Part shown: one piece after another, positions 8,779 through 16,549 of the stretch
How positions within the stretch are numbered: position 1 is the stretch's first letter
How the letters are laid out: each line of letters starts with the position of its first letter
DNA from: Devosia sp. A16
GTDB lineage: Bacteria > Pseudomonadota > Alphaproteobacteria > Rhizobiales > Devosiaceae
Direction of reading: 5' to 3'
Length of the DNA: 64,000 nucleotides
Assembly (NCBI RefSeq): GCF_001402915.1
Contig: NZ_CP012945.1
Location: 2,457,501 to 2,521,500 of the forward strand
The notes under the pieces: model-generated
Told to the model about the DNA's origin: nothing
What the model saw: only the letters and a program-made list of their open reading frames with translations
The model's database searches: none
Program-made: the position numbers and the translations under genes

Positions 8779-8932
8779 CCTTCTCCCCTTGTGGGAGAAG
8801 GTGCCCGAAGGGCGGATGAGGGGTATCTCTCCGCGTACTCCAGTCGCTCGTCGCTTCGCTCCGATCGCGCTACACTTCGTCGCGCGACCCCTCATCCGGC
8901 GCTGCGCGCCACCTTCTCCCACAAGGGGAGAA
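8779..8932. repeat. Inverted-repeat intergenic element with perfect 25-bp arms
   Basis: The arms 8779-8803 and 8908-8932 are perfect reverse complements built around CTTCTCCCCTTGTGGGAGAA, itself partly self-complementary, and each is followed by a GGATGAGGGG or CCCCTCATCC segment. The element separates the binding-protein gene (stop at 8960) from the permease genes of the same operon. In RNA it would fold into a long stem able to protect the upstream binding-protein mRNA or reduce read-through. It belongs to a wider set of such elements in this window. Confidence 0.8.
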
Positions 8933-8959
8933 GGCAAGAGGCGCGTGTTGCCGGTCAGA

Positions 8960-10285
8960 TCAGAGCGTCCGGCCGCCCTGGGCGCCCTTGGCGGCGGCGG
9001 TCAGGTCCTCGACGGTCTTCTGCGCCGTCGCCTGGCCGAGCAGCAGGGCGTGGATGATGTCGCCGACCTTGGCCTGGAAATCCGGGTACCAGGGCAGGGT
9101 GCGGGCCGGCACGACATTCGACTTGCTGGCGAACGTGTCAGACAGCATCGCCAGGTCATAATAGTCGGGGAACGAGGCGATCACTTCGGGGTCGGTGAAG
9201 AACCCGGCATAGGGGGCGGCGAGGCCGGCAGCCTTGGCCCACTGGTTGAACACCTTGAACTTCCCTTCGGTGTCCTTCCAGCCGTAATACTTCATCAGCT
9301 CCCAGGTCGCGAGCCGCTCCTCCTCGCTGTCGGAGACGCCCATCTGCAGCACCTCGCCGATCTGCAGCGTCGACGGGCCGGCGGCGGCCGACTTGACGTT
9401 GGCCGATTGCGGCCCCTCGAGCGAGCGGATCGAGGTCAGGAAGTAGTGGTGCAGCACGTAGAAGGCGGCGTTGCCCTGCGCCATCTCGTTGCTCAGCTTG
9501 CCCGGGTCGTCGGTCAGCAGCGACTTCGGCGCGAGGCCTTCCTGGTACATCGCCTGCCACCACTCGAATACCCCGACGGTCTTGGGATCGTCGGCGAACA
9601 CCGGCTGGCCGGCATCGTCGAAGGCGGTGATCTGCTCGTTGAGCAGGTAGGTGTGGAGGTATTCCTCGCAGAATTCCTTCACCCAATAGGCGACGTAGGG
9701 CGAGGCGACTGTCGACTGCAGCGACTTCGAGGCGTCGTAGATTTCCTTCAGCGTCGTCGGCACGGCGAGGCCGGCATCGGCGAGGAACTTCTCGTTGTAG
9801 TGCAGCATGTGCACGGCCGAGAAATACGGGGCGCTGATGATATCGCCATTGGCGTTGACGTGGCGCCCGCGGGCGCTTTCGAACATGTCGGCGATCATGT
9901 CGTCGACGCCGGGCAGGCCGTTGAGCGTCTTGGCCCAGCCCTCATTGACGAACTTCTGCGAGTTGTAGGCGAAGTTGTAGTAGAGGTCGATCTTGTCGCC
10001 GCCGCGCAGGCGGGTCTGCAGCGCCGGGGTGTAACCGAGGTTCGGGATCACCGCGACATTGACCGCCGGGTTGCCCGCCGCGGTCCACTCGCCGACCAGC
10101 GACTTGATGGTGTCGGGCTGGAAGTCCCAGGCCAGCATGTCGAGCGTGCCCGTATACGCTGCCTTGGCGGTGCCGGCCATGAGGCCGGGCACGAAGGCAG
10201 CGGCCAGCGCCGATGCGCCGCCGGCCTTGAGGAAGGAGCGACGGTTCAGCGAACCGAAGCCCCGGGTGGCGTTAGAGATCGTCAT
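8960..10285 (-). CDS. ABC sugar-type extracellular solute-binding protein, Tat-exported, 441 aa
   Basis: The N terminus carries a twin-arginine signal (LNRRSFLKAGGASALAAAF) ending near GTAKA-AY, so the protein is exported folded to the periplasm. The mature part has the type-I carbohydrate binding-protein look: TLDMLAWDFQPDTIKSLVGE, a MLHYNEKFL segment, WELMKYYGW, and a length near 410 residues. It would deliver the substrate to the two permeases downstream. ATG 10285 is preceded by GGAGGGAAAG, an excellent ribosome-binding site; a longer in-frame reading from 10351 has no signal-peptide character. Export by Tat rather than Sec is uncommon for this family but known in alphaproteobacteria. Confidence 0.9.
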   Translation of the reverse strand: MTISNATRGFGSLNRRSFLKAGGASALAAAFVPGLMAGTAKAAYTGTLDMLAWDFQPDTIKSLVGEWTAAGNPAVNVAVIPNLGYTPALQTRLRGGDKIDLYYNFAYNSQKFVNEGWAKTLNGLPGVDDMIADMFESARGRHVNANGDIISAPYFSAVHMLHYNEKFLADAGLAVPTTLKEIYDASKSLQSTVASPYVAYWVKEFCEEYLHTYLLNEQITAFDDAGQPVFADDPKTVGVFEWWQAMYQEGLAPKSLLTDDPGKLSNEMAQGNAAFYVLHHYFLTSIRSLEGPQSANVKSAAAGPSTLQIGEVLQMGVSDSEEERLATWELMKYYGWKDTEGKFKVFNQWAKAAGLAAPYAGFFTDPEVIASFPDYYDLAMLSDTFASKSNVVPARTLPWYPDFQAKVGDIIHALLLGQATAQKTVEDLTAAAKGAQGGRTL

Positions 10286-10365
10286 AGCTTTCCCTCCTTG
10301 ACGAACTGAATCGACGAGGCGTCGCGAACGACGCCGCTTTCCTGCAACCAAGGCTGCAGGCCTTT

Positions 10366-10389
10366 CCCGGTCCGGCCCAACGGACCGGG
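10366..10389. other. Perfect 9-bp stem-loop in the leader of the binding-protein operon
   Basis: CCCGGTCCG (10366-10374) and CGGACCGGG (10381-10389) are perfectly complementary with a six-base loop. No U-run follows on either strand, so it is not a standard terminator. It lies about 80 bp upstream of the minus-strand binding-protein gene and could be a leader structure. Confidence 0.5.
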
Positions 10390-10509
10390 CATTTTCGACA
10401 TTCTCAGCCGAGCCCTTCAGCCCAGCCGATCGGTAGCGAGGCGCTTCCCCGTGTCTCGCCGCCTGTCGTCAGATCGCAACGTTATGACGGCTGCAATCAT
10501 ATATCAATA

Positions 10510-10533
10510 CGACTTTTCGCATATGAAAAGTCG
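10510..10533. promoter_or_regulatory. Perfect inverted repeat, candidate operator between aminotransferase and ABC operon
   Basis: CGACTTTTC (10510-10518) and GAAAAGTCG (10525-10533) are perfect reverse complements around a GCATAT centre. The site starts five bases after the aminotransferase stop and is followed on minus by AT-rich DNA with TATTGATATATGAT, promoter-like in an otherwise GC-rich context. An operator for one of the IclR proteins at the promoter of the binding-protein/permease operon is the simplest reading. A weak terminator of the aminotransferase gene is the alternative. Confidence 0.5.
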
Positions 10534-10537
10534 AGGC

Positions 10538-11827
10538 CTAGCGCAGGTTTTTCATAACGATTTCAGCGGTTTCGAGCGTCCGATCGATATCGGCATCGGT
10601 ATGCGCGGCGCTGATGTGGTTGCGCTTGATCGGCATGGGCAGCATGAAGATGCCGCGCTCGCACATGCCCTGGCGGAACGCCAGGTCACGCGCCGTGTCG
10701 TTGGCGAGCAGGTCCTCGTAGCGCTCGATCTTGCCGCTCATGAAATAGGGGGTGAACACCGAGCCGAAGCCGGCCGACACCATCTCGATGCCGAGGCGGC
10801 CGGCGATTTCGGCGAGGCCCGCGCGCATCCGGTCTCCCAGCCGGAAGGTGCGCTCGTAAATGCTGCCGTCCTCGAGCGCGGCGATGGTGGCGAGCGCCGC
10901 GGCAGACCCGACCGGGTGGCCGTTATAGGTGCCGCCAACGAACACCTTGCCGCCCGGCGCGGTGGAGAACTGCTGCATCAGTTCGCGCTTGCCCGCGATG
11001 ATGGCGCAGGGGTAGCCGTTGGCGATGGCCTTGGCGAAGGTGCTGATATCGGGCTTGACCCCGAGCACCGACTGATAGCCGCCGAGCCCGTGGCGGAAGC
11101 CGGTGATCACCTCGTCGAACACCAGCACGATGCCGTGCTGGTCGCAGAGCCGGCGCAGCCCTTCGACGAAATCCTGCCGCGGCAGCACGCAGCCGATATT
11201 GTGCGGGATCGCTTCCATGAAGATGGCGGCGATCTGGCCCGGGTGCTCGAGGATCGCCTGCTCGGTGGCCGCCAGGTCGTTGAACGGCACGATGATGGTG
11301 TTGTCGATCGCGTCGGCGAGCTGGCCGGCGCTGCCCGGATCTTTCTTGCCGATCTTGTCGGCCGGGCTGGCGATGTTCATCAAGAGGTAGTCGTGCCAGC
11401 CGTGGAAGGTGCCCTGGAACTTGATCAGCTTCTCGCGCCCGGTGACGCCGCGTGCCAGCCGCACCGCCATGTAGGTGGCCTCGGAGCCCGAAGAGAAGGC
11501 GAGCGCCAGCTCGGCCGACGGCACGTGCTCCACCACCTTTTCGGCGAGCATGATCTCCTGCTCGGTGATGCCGACGCCGACCATGTCCGGACCCGCCAGC
11601 GCCTTGGCGACCGCCGCATTCACCGCAGGGTCGTTATGGCCCAGGACGATCGGGCCGAAGGCGGCGTGGTAGTCGAGATAGGTATTGCCGTCGACGTCGC
11701 GGATATAGGCGCCCTCGGCCCATTCCCAGGCATAGGGCTGGCTCAGCCGCCGCGTCGCGGAGTTGACGCCGCCGGGAATGACCCTGGTGGCGCGTTCGGT
11801 GAGGCTCTTGGATTTTTCGATATGCAT
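10538..11827 (-). CDS. Class III PLP aminotransferase, glutamate-1-semialdehyde aminomutase-like, 429 aa
   Basis: The protein starts TERATRVIPGGVNSATRR, the signature opening of glutamate-1-semialdehyde 2,1-aminomutase relatives. FSSGSEATYMAVRLAR, FQGTFHGWHDY, VLVFDEVITGFR and the PLP-lysine segment FAKAIANGYP follow in the normal order. True HemL is a housekeeping enzyme, but placement in a catabolic cluster beside an amidohydrolase and an IclR regulator suggests a transaminase or racemase for an amino compound. Such HemL-like paralogues are common in catabolic loci. A good Shine-Dalgarno is not visible before ATG 11827. A gap of about 74 bp separates it from the amidohydrolase gene upstream in transcription. 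Confidence 0.85.
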   Translation of the reverse strand: MHIEKSKSLTERATRVIPGGVNSATRRLSQPYAWEWAEGAYIRDVDGNTYLDYHAAFGPIVLGHNDPAVNAAVAKALAGPDMVGVGITEQEIMLAEKVVEHVPSAELALAFSSGSEATYMAVRLARGVTGREKLIKFQGTFHGWHDYLLMNIASPADKIGKKDPGSAGQLADAIDNTIIVPFNDLAATEQAILEHPGQIAAIFMEAIPHNIGCVLPRQDFVEGLRRLCDQHGIVLVFDEVITGFRHGLGGYQSVLGVKPDISTFAKAIANGYPCAIIAGKRELMQQFSTAPGGKVFVGGTYNGHPVGSAAALATIAALEDGSIYERTFRLGDRMRAGLAEIAGRLGIEMVSAGFGSVFTPYFMSGKIERYEDLLANDTARDLAFRQGMCERGIFMLPMPIKRNHISAAHTDADIDRTLETAEIVMKNLR

Positions 11828-11901
11828 CAGGAGACCAGAACTCGGGAGGGCTTTCAGGAAAGGCTTCGCCTTTCCGGTGCGAAAGCTGACAAAACAATGG
11901 T

Positions 11902-12789
11902 TTAGGAAAGGCCGAGCAGCGTGAGGCTGTCCCGGTGGATGATCTGCTCGATCTTGTCGGCGGGGACGCGCGGCAGCGCCGTGCCCTCGACGATGGCGTT
12001 GACGGTGCGCAGCGCGGTGAGCGTCTCGGCCGGGGTGGTGATCGGGTAGTCCGAAGCGAACAGCAGTTTGTCGAGCACGTTCCACTCGGTGGCTTTGATC
12101 ATTCCCTCGTAGAAGGTGTAGGGCCGGTAGAGCAGGCCCGAGACGTCGGCATAGACGTTGGGGTGCTTGCGGATCACCACCGCGGTATCGACCGTCCAGG
12201 GGTGGCCCATATGGGCCATGATGATCTTGAGGTTGGGGTAGCGCATGGCGATCTCGTCGACCACCAGCGGGTGGGCATACTTGATCGGCGCGGTGCGGAC
12301 CGGCGAAGTGCCGATGTGGAACAGGATCGGCAGCCCGTGCCGCTCGGCCTCGCGGTAGATCGCCAGCGCCCGGCTCTCCAGCGGCTCGAACACCTGGTAA
12401 TTGGCGCCCATCTTGATGCCCTTGAGGCCGAGGTCGGTGCGCGAACGCTCGATCTCCTCGAGCGCCTTGGGGTCGTGCGGGTGCACCGACATGAAGCCGA
12501 TCAGCCGGTCGGGATGCGCCAGCGCGAAGGCCGACGTGGCGTCGTTGACGCCCACCGCCACATCGCCGGGCTCGTTGAAGCCGTTGACCCCGCCGGTGCG
12601 CTCCCCCGGCGCCCAGGCGACGCCGAAGACGATCGACTTGTCTGCCGGCTGCTGCGCCTCGAGGAAATCGTTCCAGCTGTAGACGGAATCGACCGAGCGG
12701 TCGGGCCGCCAGGTGTGGTGCAGGCGCCGGTGTTCCGGCGGCACGGCATGGCGGAACTGCGGGGTATGCGAGTGGACGTCTATGATCAT
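11902..12789 (-). CDS. Amidohydrolase-2 family metal-dependent hydrolase, 295 aa
   Basis: The sequence begins MIIDVHSHTPQ (metal-binding HxH) and later shows ILFHIG, IIMAHMGHPW and LLFASDYP, the remaining metal and catalytic segments of the PF04909 TIM-barrel family (decarboxylases, lactonases and amide or C-C hydrolases). Residues 25-110 hold a family-typical insertion. Its start overlaps the stop of the IclR gene by 4 nt, so regulator and enzyme are translated together. The reaction cannot be assigned; lactone or decarboxylation chemistry is as likely as amide hydrolysis. Confidence 0.82.
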   Translation of the reverse strand: MIIDVHSHTPQFRHAVPPEHRRLHHTWRPDRSVDSVYSWNDFLEAQQPADKSIVFGVAWAPGERTGGVNGFNEPGDVAVGVNDATSAFALAHPDRLIGFMSVHPHDPKALEEIERSRTDLGLKGIKMGANYQVFEPLESRALAIYREAERHGLPILFHIGTSPVRTAPIKYAHPLVVDEIAMRYPNLKIIMAHMGHPWTVDTAVVIRKHPNVYADVSGLLYRPYTFYEGMIKATEWNVLDKLLFASDYPITTPAETLTALRTVNAIVEGTALPRVPADKIEQIIHRDSLTLLGLS

Positions 12790-13577
12790 GGAGTGGTGAC
12801 CTTTTGGGGAGCGCCGAGTTCTTGCGAGATGGCCCGGGCGCAGGCTTCGACGGCCTTGGCGAGGTCGCCGAGGCCATCCTGGGTGACGCGGGTGGTGGGG
12901 CCGGAAATGCTGACGGCGGCAACGACGGCGCCGGAATGGTCGCGGATCGGCGCCGCGACGCAGCGCAGCCCCTGCTCGATTTCCTCGTCGTCGATGGCAT
13001 AGCCGCGCGCCCGGATCTCGGCGATCTGTTCGGCGAGACGCGCCGGATCGGTGATGGTGTGCGGCGTATGCGGCTCGAAACGCATGCGCGCCATCAGCTG
13101 CTGGCGCACAGGCTCGTCCTGGAAGGCCAGCAGCGCCTTGCCGACGCCGCTGCAATGCAGAGGGTCTAGGAAGCCGACAAAGCTCGCCATCCGCATCGAA
13201 CGCGAGGCGTCGAGCTTGTCGATGCAGAGCGCATTGTCCTCGCTGAGGATGGACAGGTGCACCGTCTCGCCCGTTTCGGCGACGAGGCTCTCGAGATGCG
13301 GACGCGCCGAGCGGCGGAGATCGAGCTCGCCCATCGCTCGCGCGCCGATCACCAGCGACAGCATGCCCAGCCGATAGGTCTGGCTCTGCTCGTCGCGATC
13401 CAGCATTCGCCGCGCCGTCAGCGTCGCGAGAATCCGGAACACCGTGCTCTTGGGCAGCCCGGTATCGGTGACGATGCCGTCCACCGTCAGCACGCCGTTC
13501 TTCGCCGCCACCGCGGAGAGAATATCGATCGCCCGATCCACCGACCGAATGGCGTAACGATCTTCGCTAGAATTCAC
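12786..13577 (-). CDS. IclR-family transcriptional regulator, 263 aa
   Basis: The protein has a winged helix near residues 10-70 (YAIRSVDRAIDILSAVAA, then TVDGIVTDTGLPKSTVFRILATL) and a full effector domain with SMRMASFVGFLDPLHCSGVGKALLAF and GYAIDDEEIEQGLRCVAAPI. This is the KdgR-like branch that senses small organic acids. The start is GTG 13577; an in-frame stop lies just upstream and no Shine-Dalgarno is visible. The start codon sits inside an inverted repeat (13573-13605), which suggests autoregulation. It is the promoter-proximal gene of the amidohydrolase/aminotransferase unit. Confidence 0.9.
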   Translation of the reverse strand: MNSSEDRYAIRSVDRAIDILSAVAAKNGVLTVDGIVTDTGLPKSTVFRILATLTARRMLDRDEQSQTYRLGMLSLVIGARAMGELDLRRSARPHLESLVAETGETVHLSILSEDNALCIDKLDASRSMRMASFVGFLDPLHCSGVGKALLAFQDEPVRQQLMARMRFEPHTPHTITDPARLAEQIAEIRARGYAIDDEEIEQGLRCVAAPIRDHSGAVVAAVSISGPTTRVTQDGLGDLAKAVEACARAISQELGAPQKVTTP

Positions 13578-13605
13578 TAGATGAACTCACAGTTTGAATA
13601 GTGAA
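13573..13605. promoter_or_regulatory. Inverted repeat over the IclR start codon, candidate auto-operator
   Basis: TTCACTA (13573-13579) and TAGTGAA (13599-13605) are reverse complements separated by 19 bp. The left half covers the GTG start of the IclR gene. A widely spaced repeat at its own start fits negative autoregulation; binding is not shown. Confidence 0.45.
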
Positions 13606-13842
13606 CTATCACACACCGGAATCGATCCTGACGTCAAGCCACGCCGCAGATGACCGCCTCGGGACGGGCTGGCGGGCGCGGCAAAAGAGGAGGACTGAGG
13701 GGCAAACCGATGGGGGCGGCAGCCGAGTAACCGGCGGCTCTGGCCGGCCTTGCGCCAGCAGCAGGTCTTCCGCGGGCGAGGTTGAGCCGGCCATACGCGA
13801 AGCGTACGAGGGCAAAGGCGTCGCGGAGCTCTTAGAAGGAAC

Positions 13843-13917
<75 letters not shown>

Positions 13918-14080
13918 ACGCGGGCGTTCCTACACGCTTCACCATAGCGACGCAACCAATCGGAAATCACCGCAGTTAGGCGCTTGAGTTGGCTCGGGAC
14001 CGAGTCTATAACGCGCCTCGCTGGTCGCCGGCCTGCCGAACCTTCCCGGGGTTCCGCATCAAGGGGGCGACACGATCTGA

Positions 14081-14157
14081 CGGAGTATAGCGCAGCCTGG
14101 TAGCGCACCTGCTTCGGGAGCAGGGGGTCGAGTGTTCGAATCACTCTACTCCGACCA
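14081..14157 (+). tRNA. tRNA-Pro (anticodon CGG)
   Basis: The acceptor stem is CGGAGTA/TACTCCG, followed by ACCA (discriminator plus encoded CCA). The anticodon stem CCTGC/GCAGG closes the loop TTCGGGA, giving anticodon CGG (reads CCG). The T loop has TTCGAAT. It is oriented away from tRNA-Gln. Confidence 0.95.
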
Positions 14158-14162
14158 ATCAA

Positions 14163-14193
14163 CCCCGGCCTCCCGCGAGGCCGGGGTTTTTCT
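14163..14193 (+). terminator. Rho-independent terminator of tRNA-Pro
   Basis: CCCCGGCCT and AGGCCGGGG (with a short CCCGCG loop region) form a perfect stem followed by TTTTTCTTT, starting six bases after the tRNA. Confidence 0.92.
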
Positions 14194-14400
14194 TTGGCAT
14201 CGGCGCCGATGAGGACACAGGCTCCAGAGCGCCGTGGACGCCGGCAGCTGCAACTTCTCGGAGAATTCAGCCGTTTGCACGTGCAGGCCCATCCGCCACG
14301 GGTCCACGCGGGCCTGCTTCGCGCAGGCGAGTTGTTAATTTGAATTGCGGTCAGAGGCCCCGGTCCCTAGCTCGGGGCCCGATCAGTGTCTGGAGCAGCG

Positions 14401-15873
14401 ATGAACGACCAACAAGAACACCAGCGCATCGATGCCGAACTCCACAGGCTGGCAGGCGGGTCGGACCCGTTCGCCGCTGCGGTGCGCGCCACGCGCATGC
14501 CTATGCTGATTACCGACCCCCGCCAGGACGACAACCCGATCGTGTTTGTCAACGATGCGTTCGCGAAGCTGACGGGATATGCGCGCGCCGAAACACTTGG
14601 GCGGAACTGCCGGTTCCTGCAGGGACCTGGCACCAGCACCGCAGACGTCGCACGGATTCGCGACGCCATCGACCGGCGGGTGCCGATCGAGATCGAGCTG
14701 CTGAACTACCGGCGCAACGGCACGACGTTCTGGAACAAGCTGCTGATCTCGCCGGTCTTCGACAGTGACGGCGAGCTCACCTTCTTTTTCGCCTCGCAGT
14801 TCGACGTGACGCCGGAGCGGGAACGCATCAGCCGGCTCGCCACCGACCGCGAGATGCTCGAAGCCGAGATCGAGAACCGCATCCTCGACCTCGGCGCCGC
14901 GGAGGAACGCCTGCGCTTCACCCTGCAGGCCGGCCGACTCGGCGCCTGGACCCTCGACCTGCCGAACGGCCGCCTCGTTGCATCTGCCCAATGCAAGATG
15001 ATCTTCGGCCGGCCCGCGGCCGATACCTTCACGCTGGCCGACATCGAAGCCAGCCTGGTGGCCAAGGACCGCGTCACCTGGCGCGAAGCGCTCGAGGCGG
15101 CGATGCAGGGCGAGGGATATCTCGAAGCCGATCTGCGTATCATGACCCCCGACGACGAGGAGCGCTGGATCGAGATCCGGTCGCAGACGCGGTTCGATGC
15201 GGATTCCAAGCCGATGACCCTCGCCGGGGTCGTCCTCGACATCACCGAAAGGCGGGCCGCCGAGGCCCAGCGAGACCTGTTGACGCGCGAGTTGAGCCAC
15301 CGGGTCAAGAACACCCTCGCCACCGTGCAGTCGATCGTCTCGCAGTCGCTTCGGGACGGCGGCGTCCCTCCCACGGTCGCGACCACCATCGCCGACCGGC
15401 TGCAGGCCCTGGCGACGGCGCACGACGTGCTGACCCAGCAGGGATGGACCAGCGCCGATATCGGCGAAGTGGTGTCGGCGACGCTCGCGCCATTCAACAG
15501 TCAGGTGAAGCGCATCGCGTTCGGTGGGCCCAGGGTGCGGCTCTCGGCGCGCGCGACGACGGCGATCGCTCTGGCCCTGCATGAGCTCTCGACCAACGCC
15601 ATCAAGTATGGCGCGCTTGCCAACACCACCGGCAGGATACGGGTGAACTGGGAACTCGAGGACGAGCATCTGGTGCTGAGCTGGACGGAAAGCGATGGTC
15701 CCGCCGTGGTCAAGCCCTCGCGGCGCGGGTTCGGCACGAGGCTGATCGACACCGCTCTGGCCGGGACCACTTTCGGCACGGTGGATATGGATTTCCGCCC
15801 CACCGGTCTCCGCTTCACCTTCCGTGCGCCCGTAGCCAGCCTCGTCGAGCCCGAGACCATTCGTCCTTATTGA
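14401..15873 (+). CDS. LOV-PAS-HWE sensor histidine kinase (blue-light type), 490 aa
   Basis: Residues ~25-140 form a LOV domain: VFVNDAFAKLTGY, then the photoactive GRNCRFLQG with Cys70, and NGTTFWNKL. A short coiled linker (EAEIENRILDLG) leads to a second PAS domain (~165-280). The HWE kinase module has the phospho-acceptor in TRELSHRVKNTL (His300), the N box ALHELSTNAIKYGAL with the family-defining His, and a WTE motif followed by a G box (RRGFGTRLI). No transmembrane segment is seen, so it is a cytoplasmic photosensor. LOV-HWE kinases often feed the general stress response, but no response regulator or PhyR/EcfG gene lies nearby. The start is ATG 14401, with GGAG eight bases upstream. Confidence 0.93.
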   Translation: MNDQQEHQRIDAELHRLAGGSDPFAAAVRATRMPMLITDPRQDDNPIVFVNDAFAKLTGYARAETLGRNCRFLQGPGTSTADVARIRDAIDRRVPIEIELLNYRRNGTTFWNKLLISPVFDSDGELTFFFASQFDVTPERERISRLATDREMLEAEIENRILDLGAAEERLRFTLQAGRLGAWTLDLPNGRLVASAQCKMIFGRPAADTFTLADIEASLVAKDRVTWREALEAAMQGEGYLEADLRIMTPDDEERWIEIRSQTRFDADSKPMTLAGVVLDITERRAAEAQRDLLTRELSHRVKNTLATVQSIVSQSLRDGGVPPTVATTIADRLQALATAHDVLTQQGWTSADIGEVVSATLAPFNSQVKRIAFGGPRVRLSARATTAIALALHELSTNAIKYGALANTTGRIRVNWELEDEHLVLSWTESDGPAVVKPSRRGFGTRLIDTALAGTTFGTVDMDFRPTGLRFTFRAPVASLVEPETIRPY

Positions 15874-15965
15874 CCCCATACGCCTCGGGCGCCGGACATC
15901 GAACCCGTTTCCTTTGGCGCCCGAGTCTGATCTGAGACGGCGGAGCCACCTCCCTGGATCCCGCC

Positions 15966-16460
15966 ATGACCCGATCGCCGCACGACGACTTCGCCGACGC
16001 CCTCGCCACCTACGAAACCGAGCGCGATGTGGGCCTCGCGCTGCATCGGCTGGCCGAGGCGCTGGTCGGGGTGAAGCTCTTCACCATGACGGCCGACAAT
16101 CCCTCGGGCGGCTATGTGCGGCGGGTCTATTCGAGCGACGAGGCGGCCTATCCGGTGCTCGGCACCAAGCCGATCGTCTTCGACGACACCTACGAGAAGA
16201 TGCGCACCGAGCGCTTCATCTACTCGGCCAACTCGGTCAAGCAGATGGAGCAGGACTTTCCCGACCTGAGCTTGATCCGCTCGCTCGGCTGCGGCTCGGC
16301 CATCAACATCCCGGTGGTGGCCGGTGGCGAGATGCTGGGCAGCGTCAACCTGCTCGACGTCGAAGGCGCCTACCCCGCCGCCAAGGTCGAAGCGTCGCGC
16401 GCCCTGGTGATTCCGGCGGCGGCCTGCTTCCTGATCCTGCGAAGCCGCTTCACCATCTGA
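15966..16460 (+). CDS. GAF-domain protein, 164 aa
   Basis: Almost the whole protein is one GAF fold: LHRLAEALVGVKLFTMTA, YSSDEAAYPVLGTKPI, then IRSLGCGSAINIPVVAGGEMLGSVNLLD, the strand-turn-strand typical of free-standing GAF proteins. No output domain is attached. It follows the LOV kinase on the same strand after about 90 bp, with no terminator visible between them, so joint transcription is possible. The ligand is unknown; one Cys (in LGCGSA) sits where some GAF proteins bind a small molecule. Function as a sensor or metabolite-binding regulator is inference. Confidence 0.78.
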   Translation: MTRSPHDDFADALATYETERDVGLALHRLAEALVGVKLFTMTADNPSGGYVRRVYSSDEAAYPVLGTKPIVFDDTYEKMRTERFIYSANSVKQMEQDFPDLSLIRSLGCGSAINIPVVAGGEMLGSVNLLDVEGAYPAAKVEASRALVIPAAACFLILRSRFTI

Positions 16461-16549
16461 ACTTGCGTCCGCGCCGCCAAGGTGCTGATATGGCCCGATT
16501 ATAGTGGGGCTAAAGTTTTGCGTGTCCAGGGCCAAGCGGGGTCGTCCAG

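Noticed and set aside
8779-8932. CRISPR array or terminator cluster
   Set aside because: Two inverted arms only, no regular direct repeats and spacers; the other GC-rich elements are likewise single inverted-repeat units.
11828-13000. Upstream extension of the aminotransferase frame to 13000
   Set aside because: It covers the amidohydrolase gene out of frame and reads as Arg/Pro/Ala-rich sequence without family motifs.
13578-13842. Possible gene between the IclR gene and tRNA-Gln
   Set aside because: Frames here are short, without ribosome-binding sites or family features; no integrase or att-like repeat of the tRNA ends was seen, so no integrated element is claimed.
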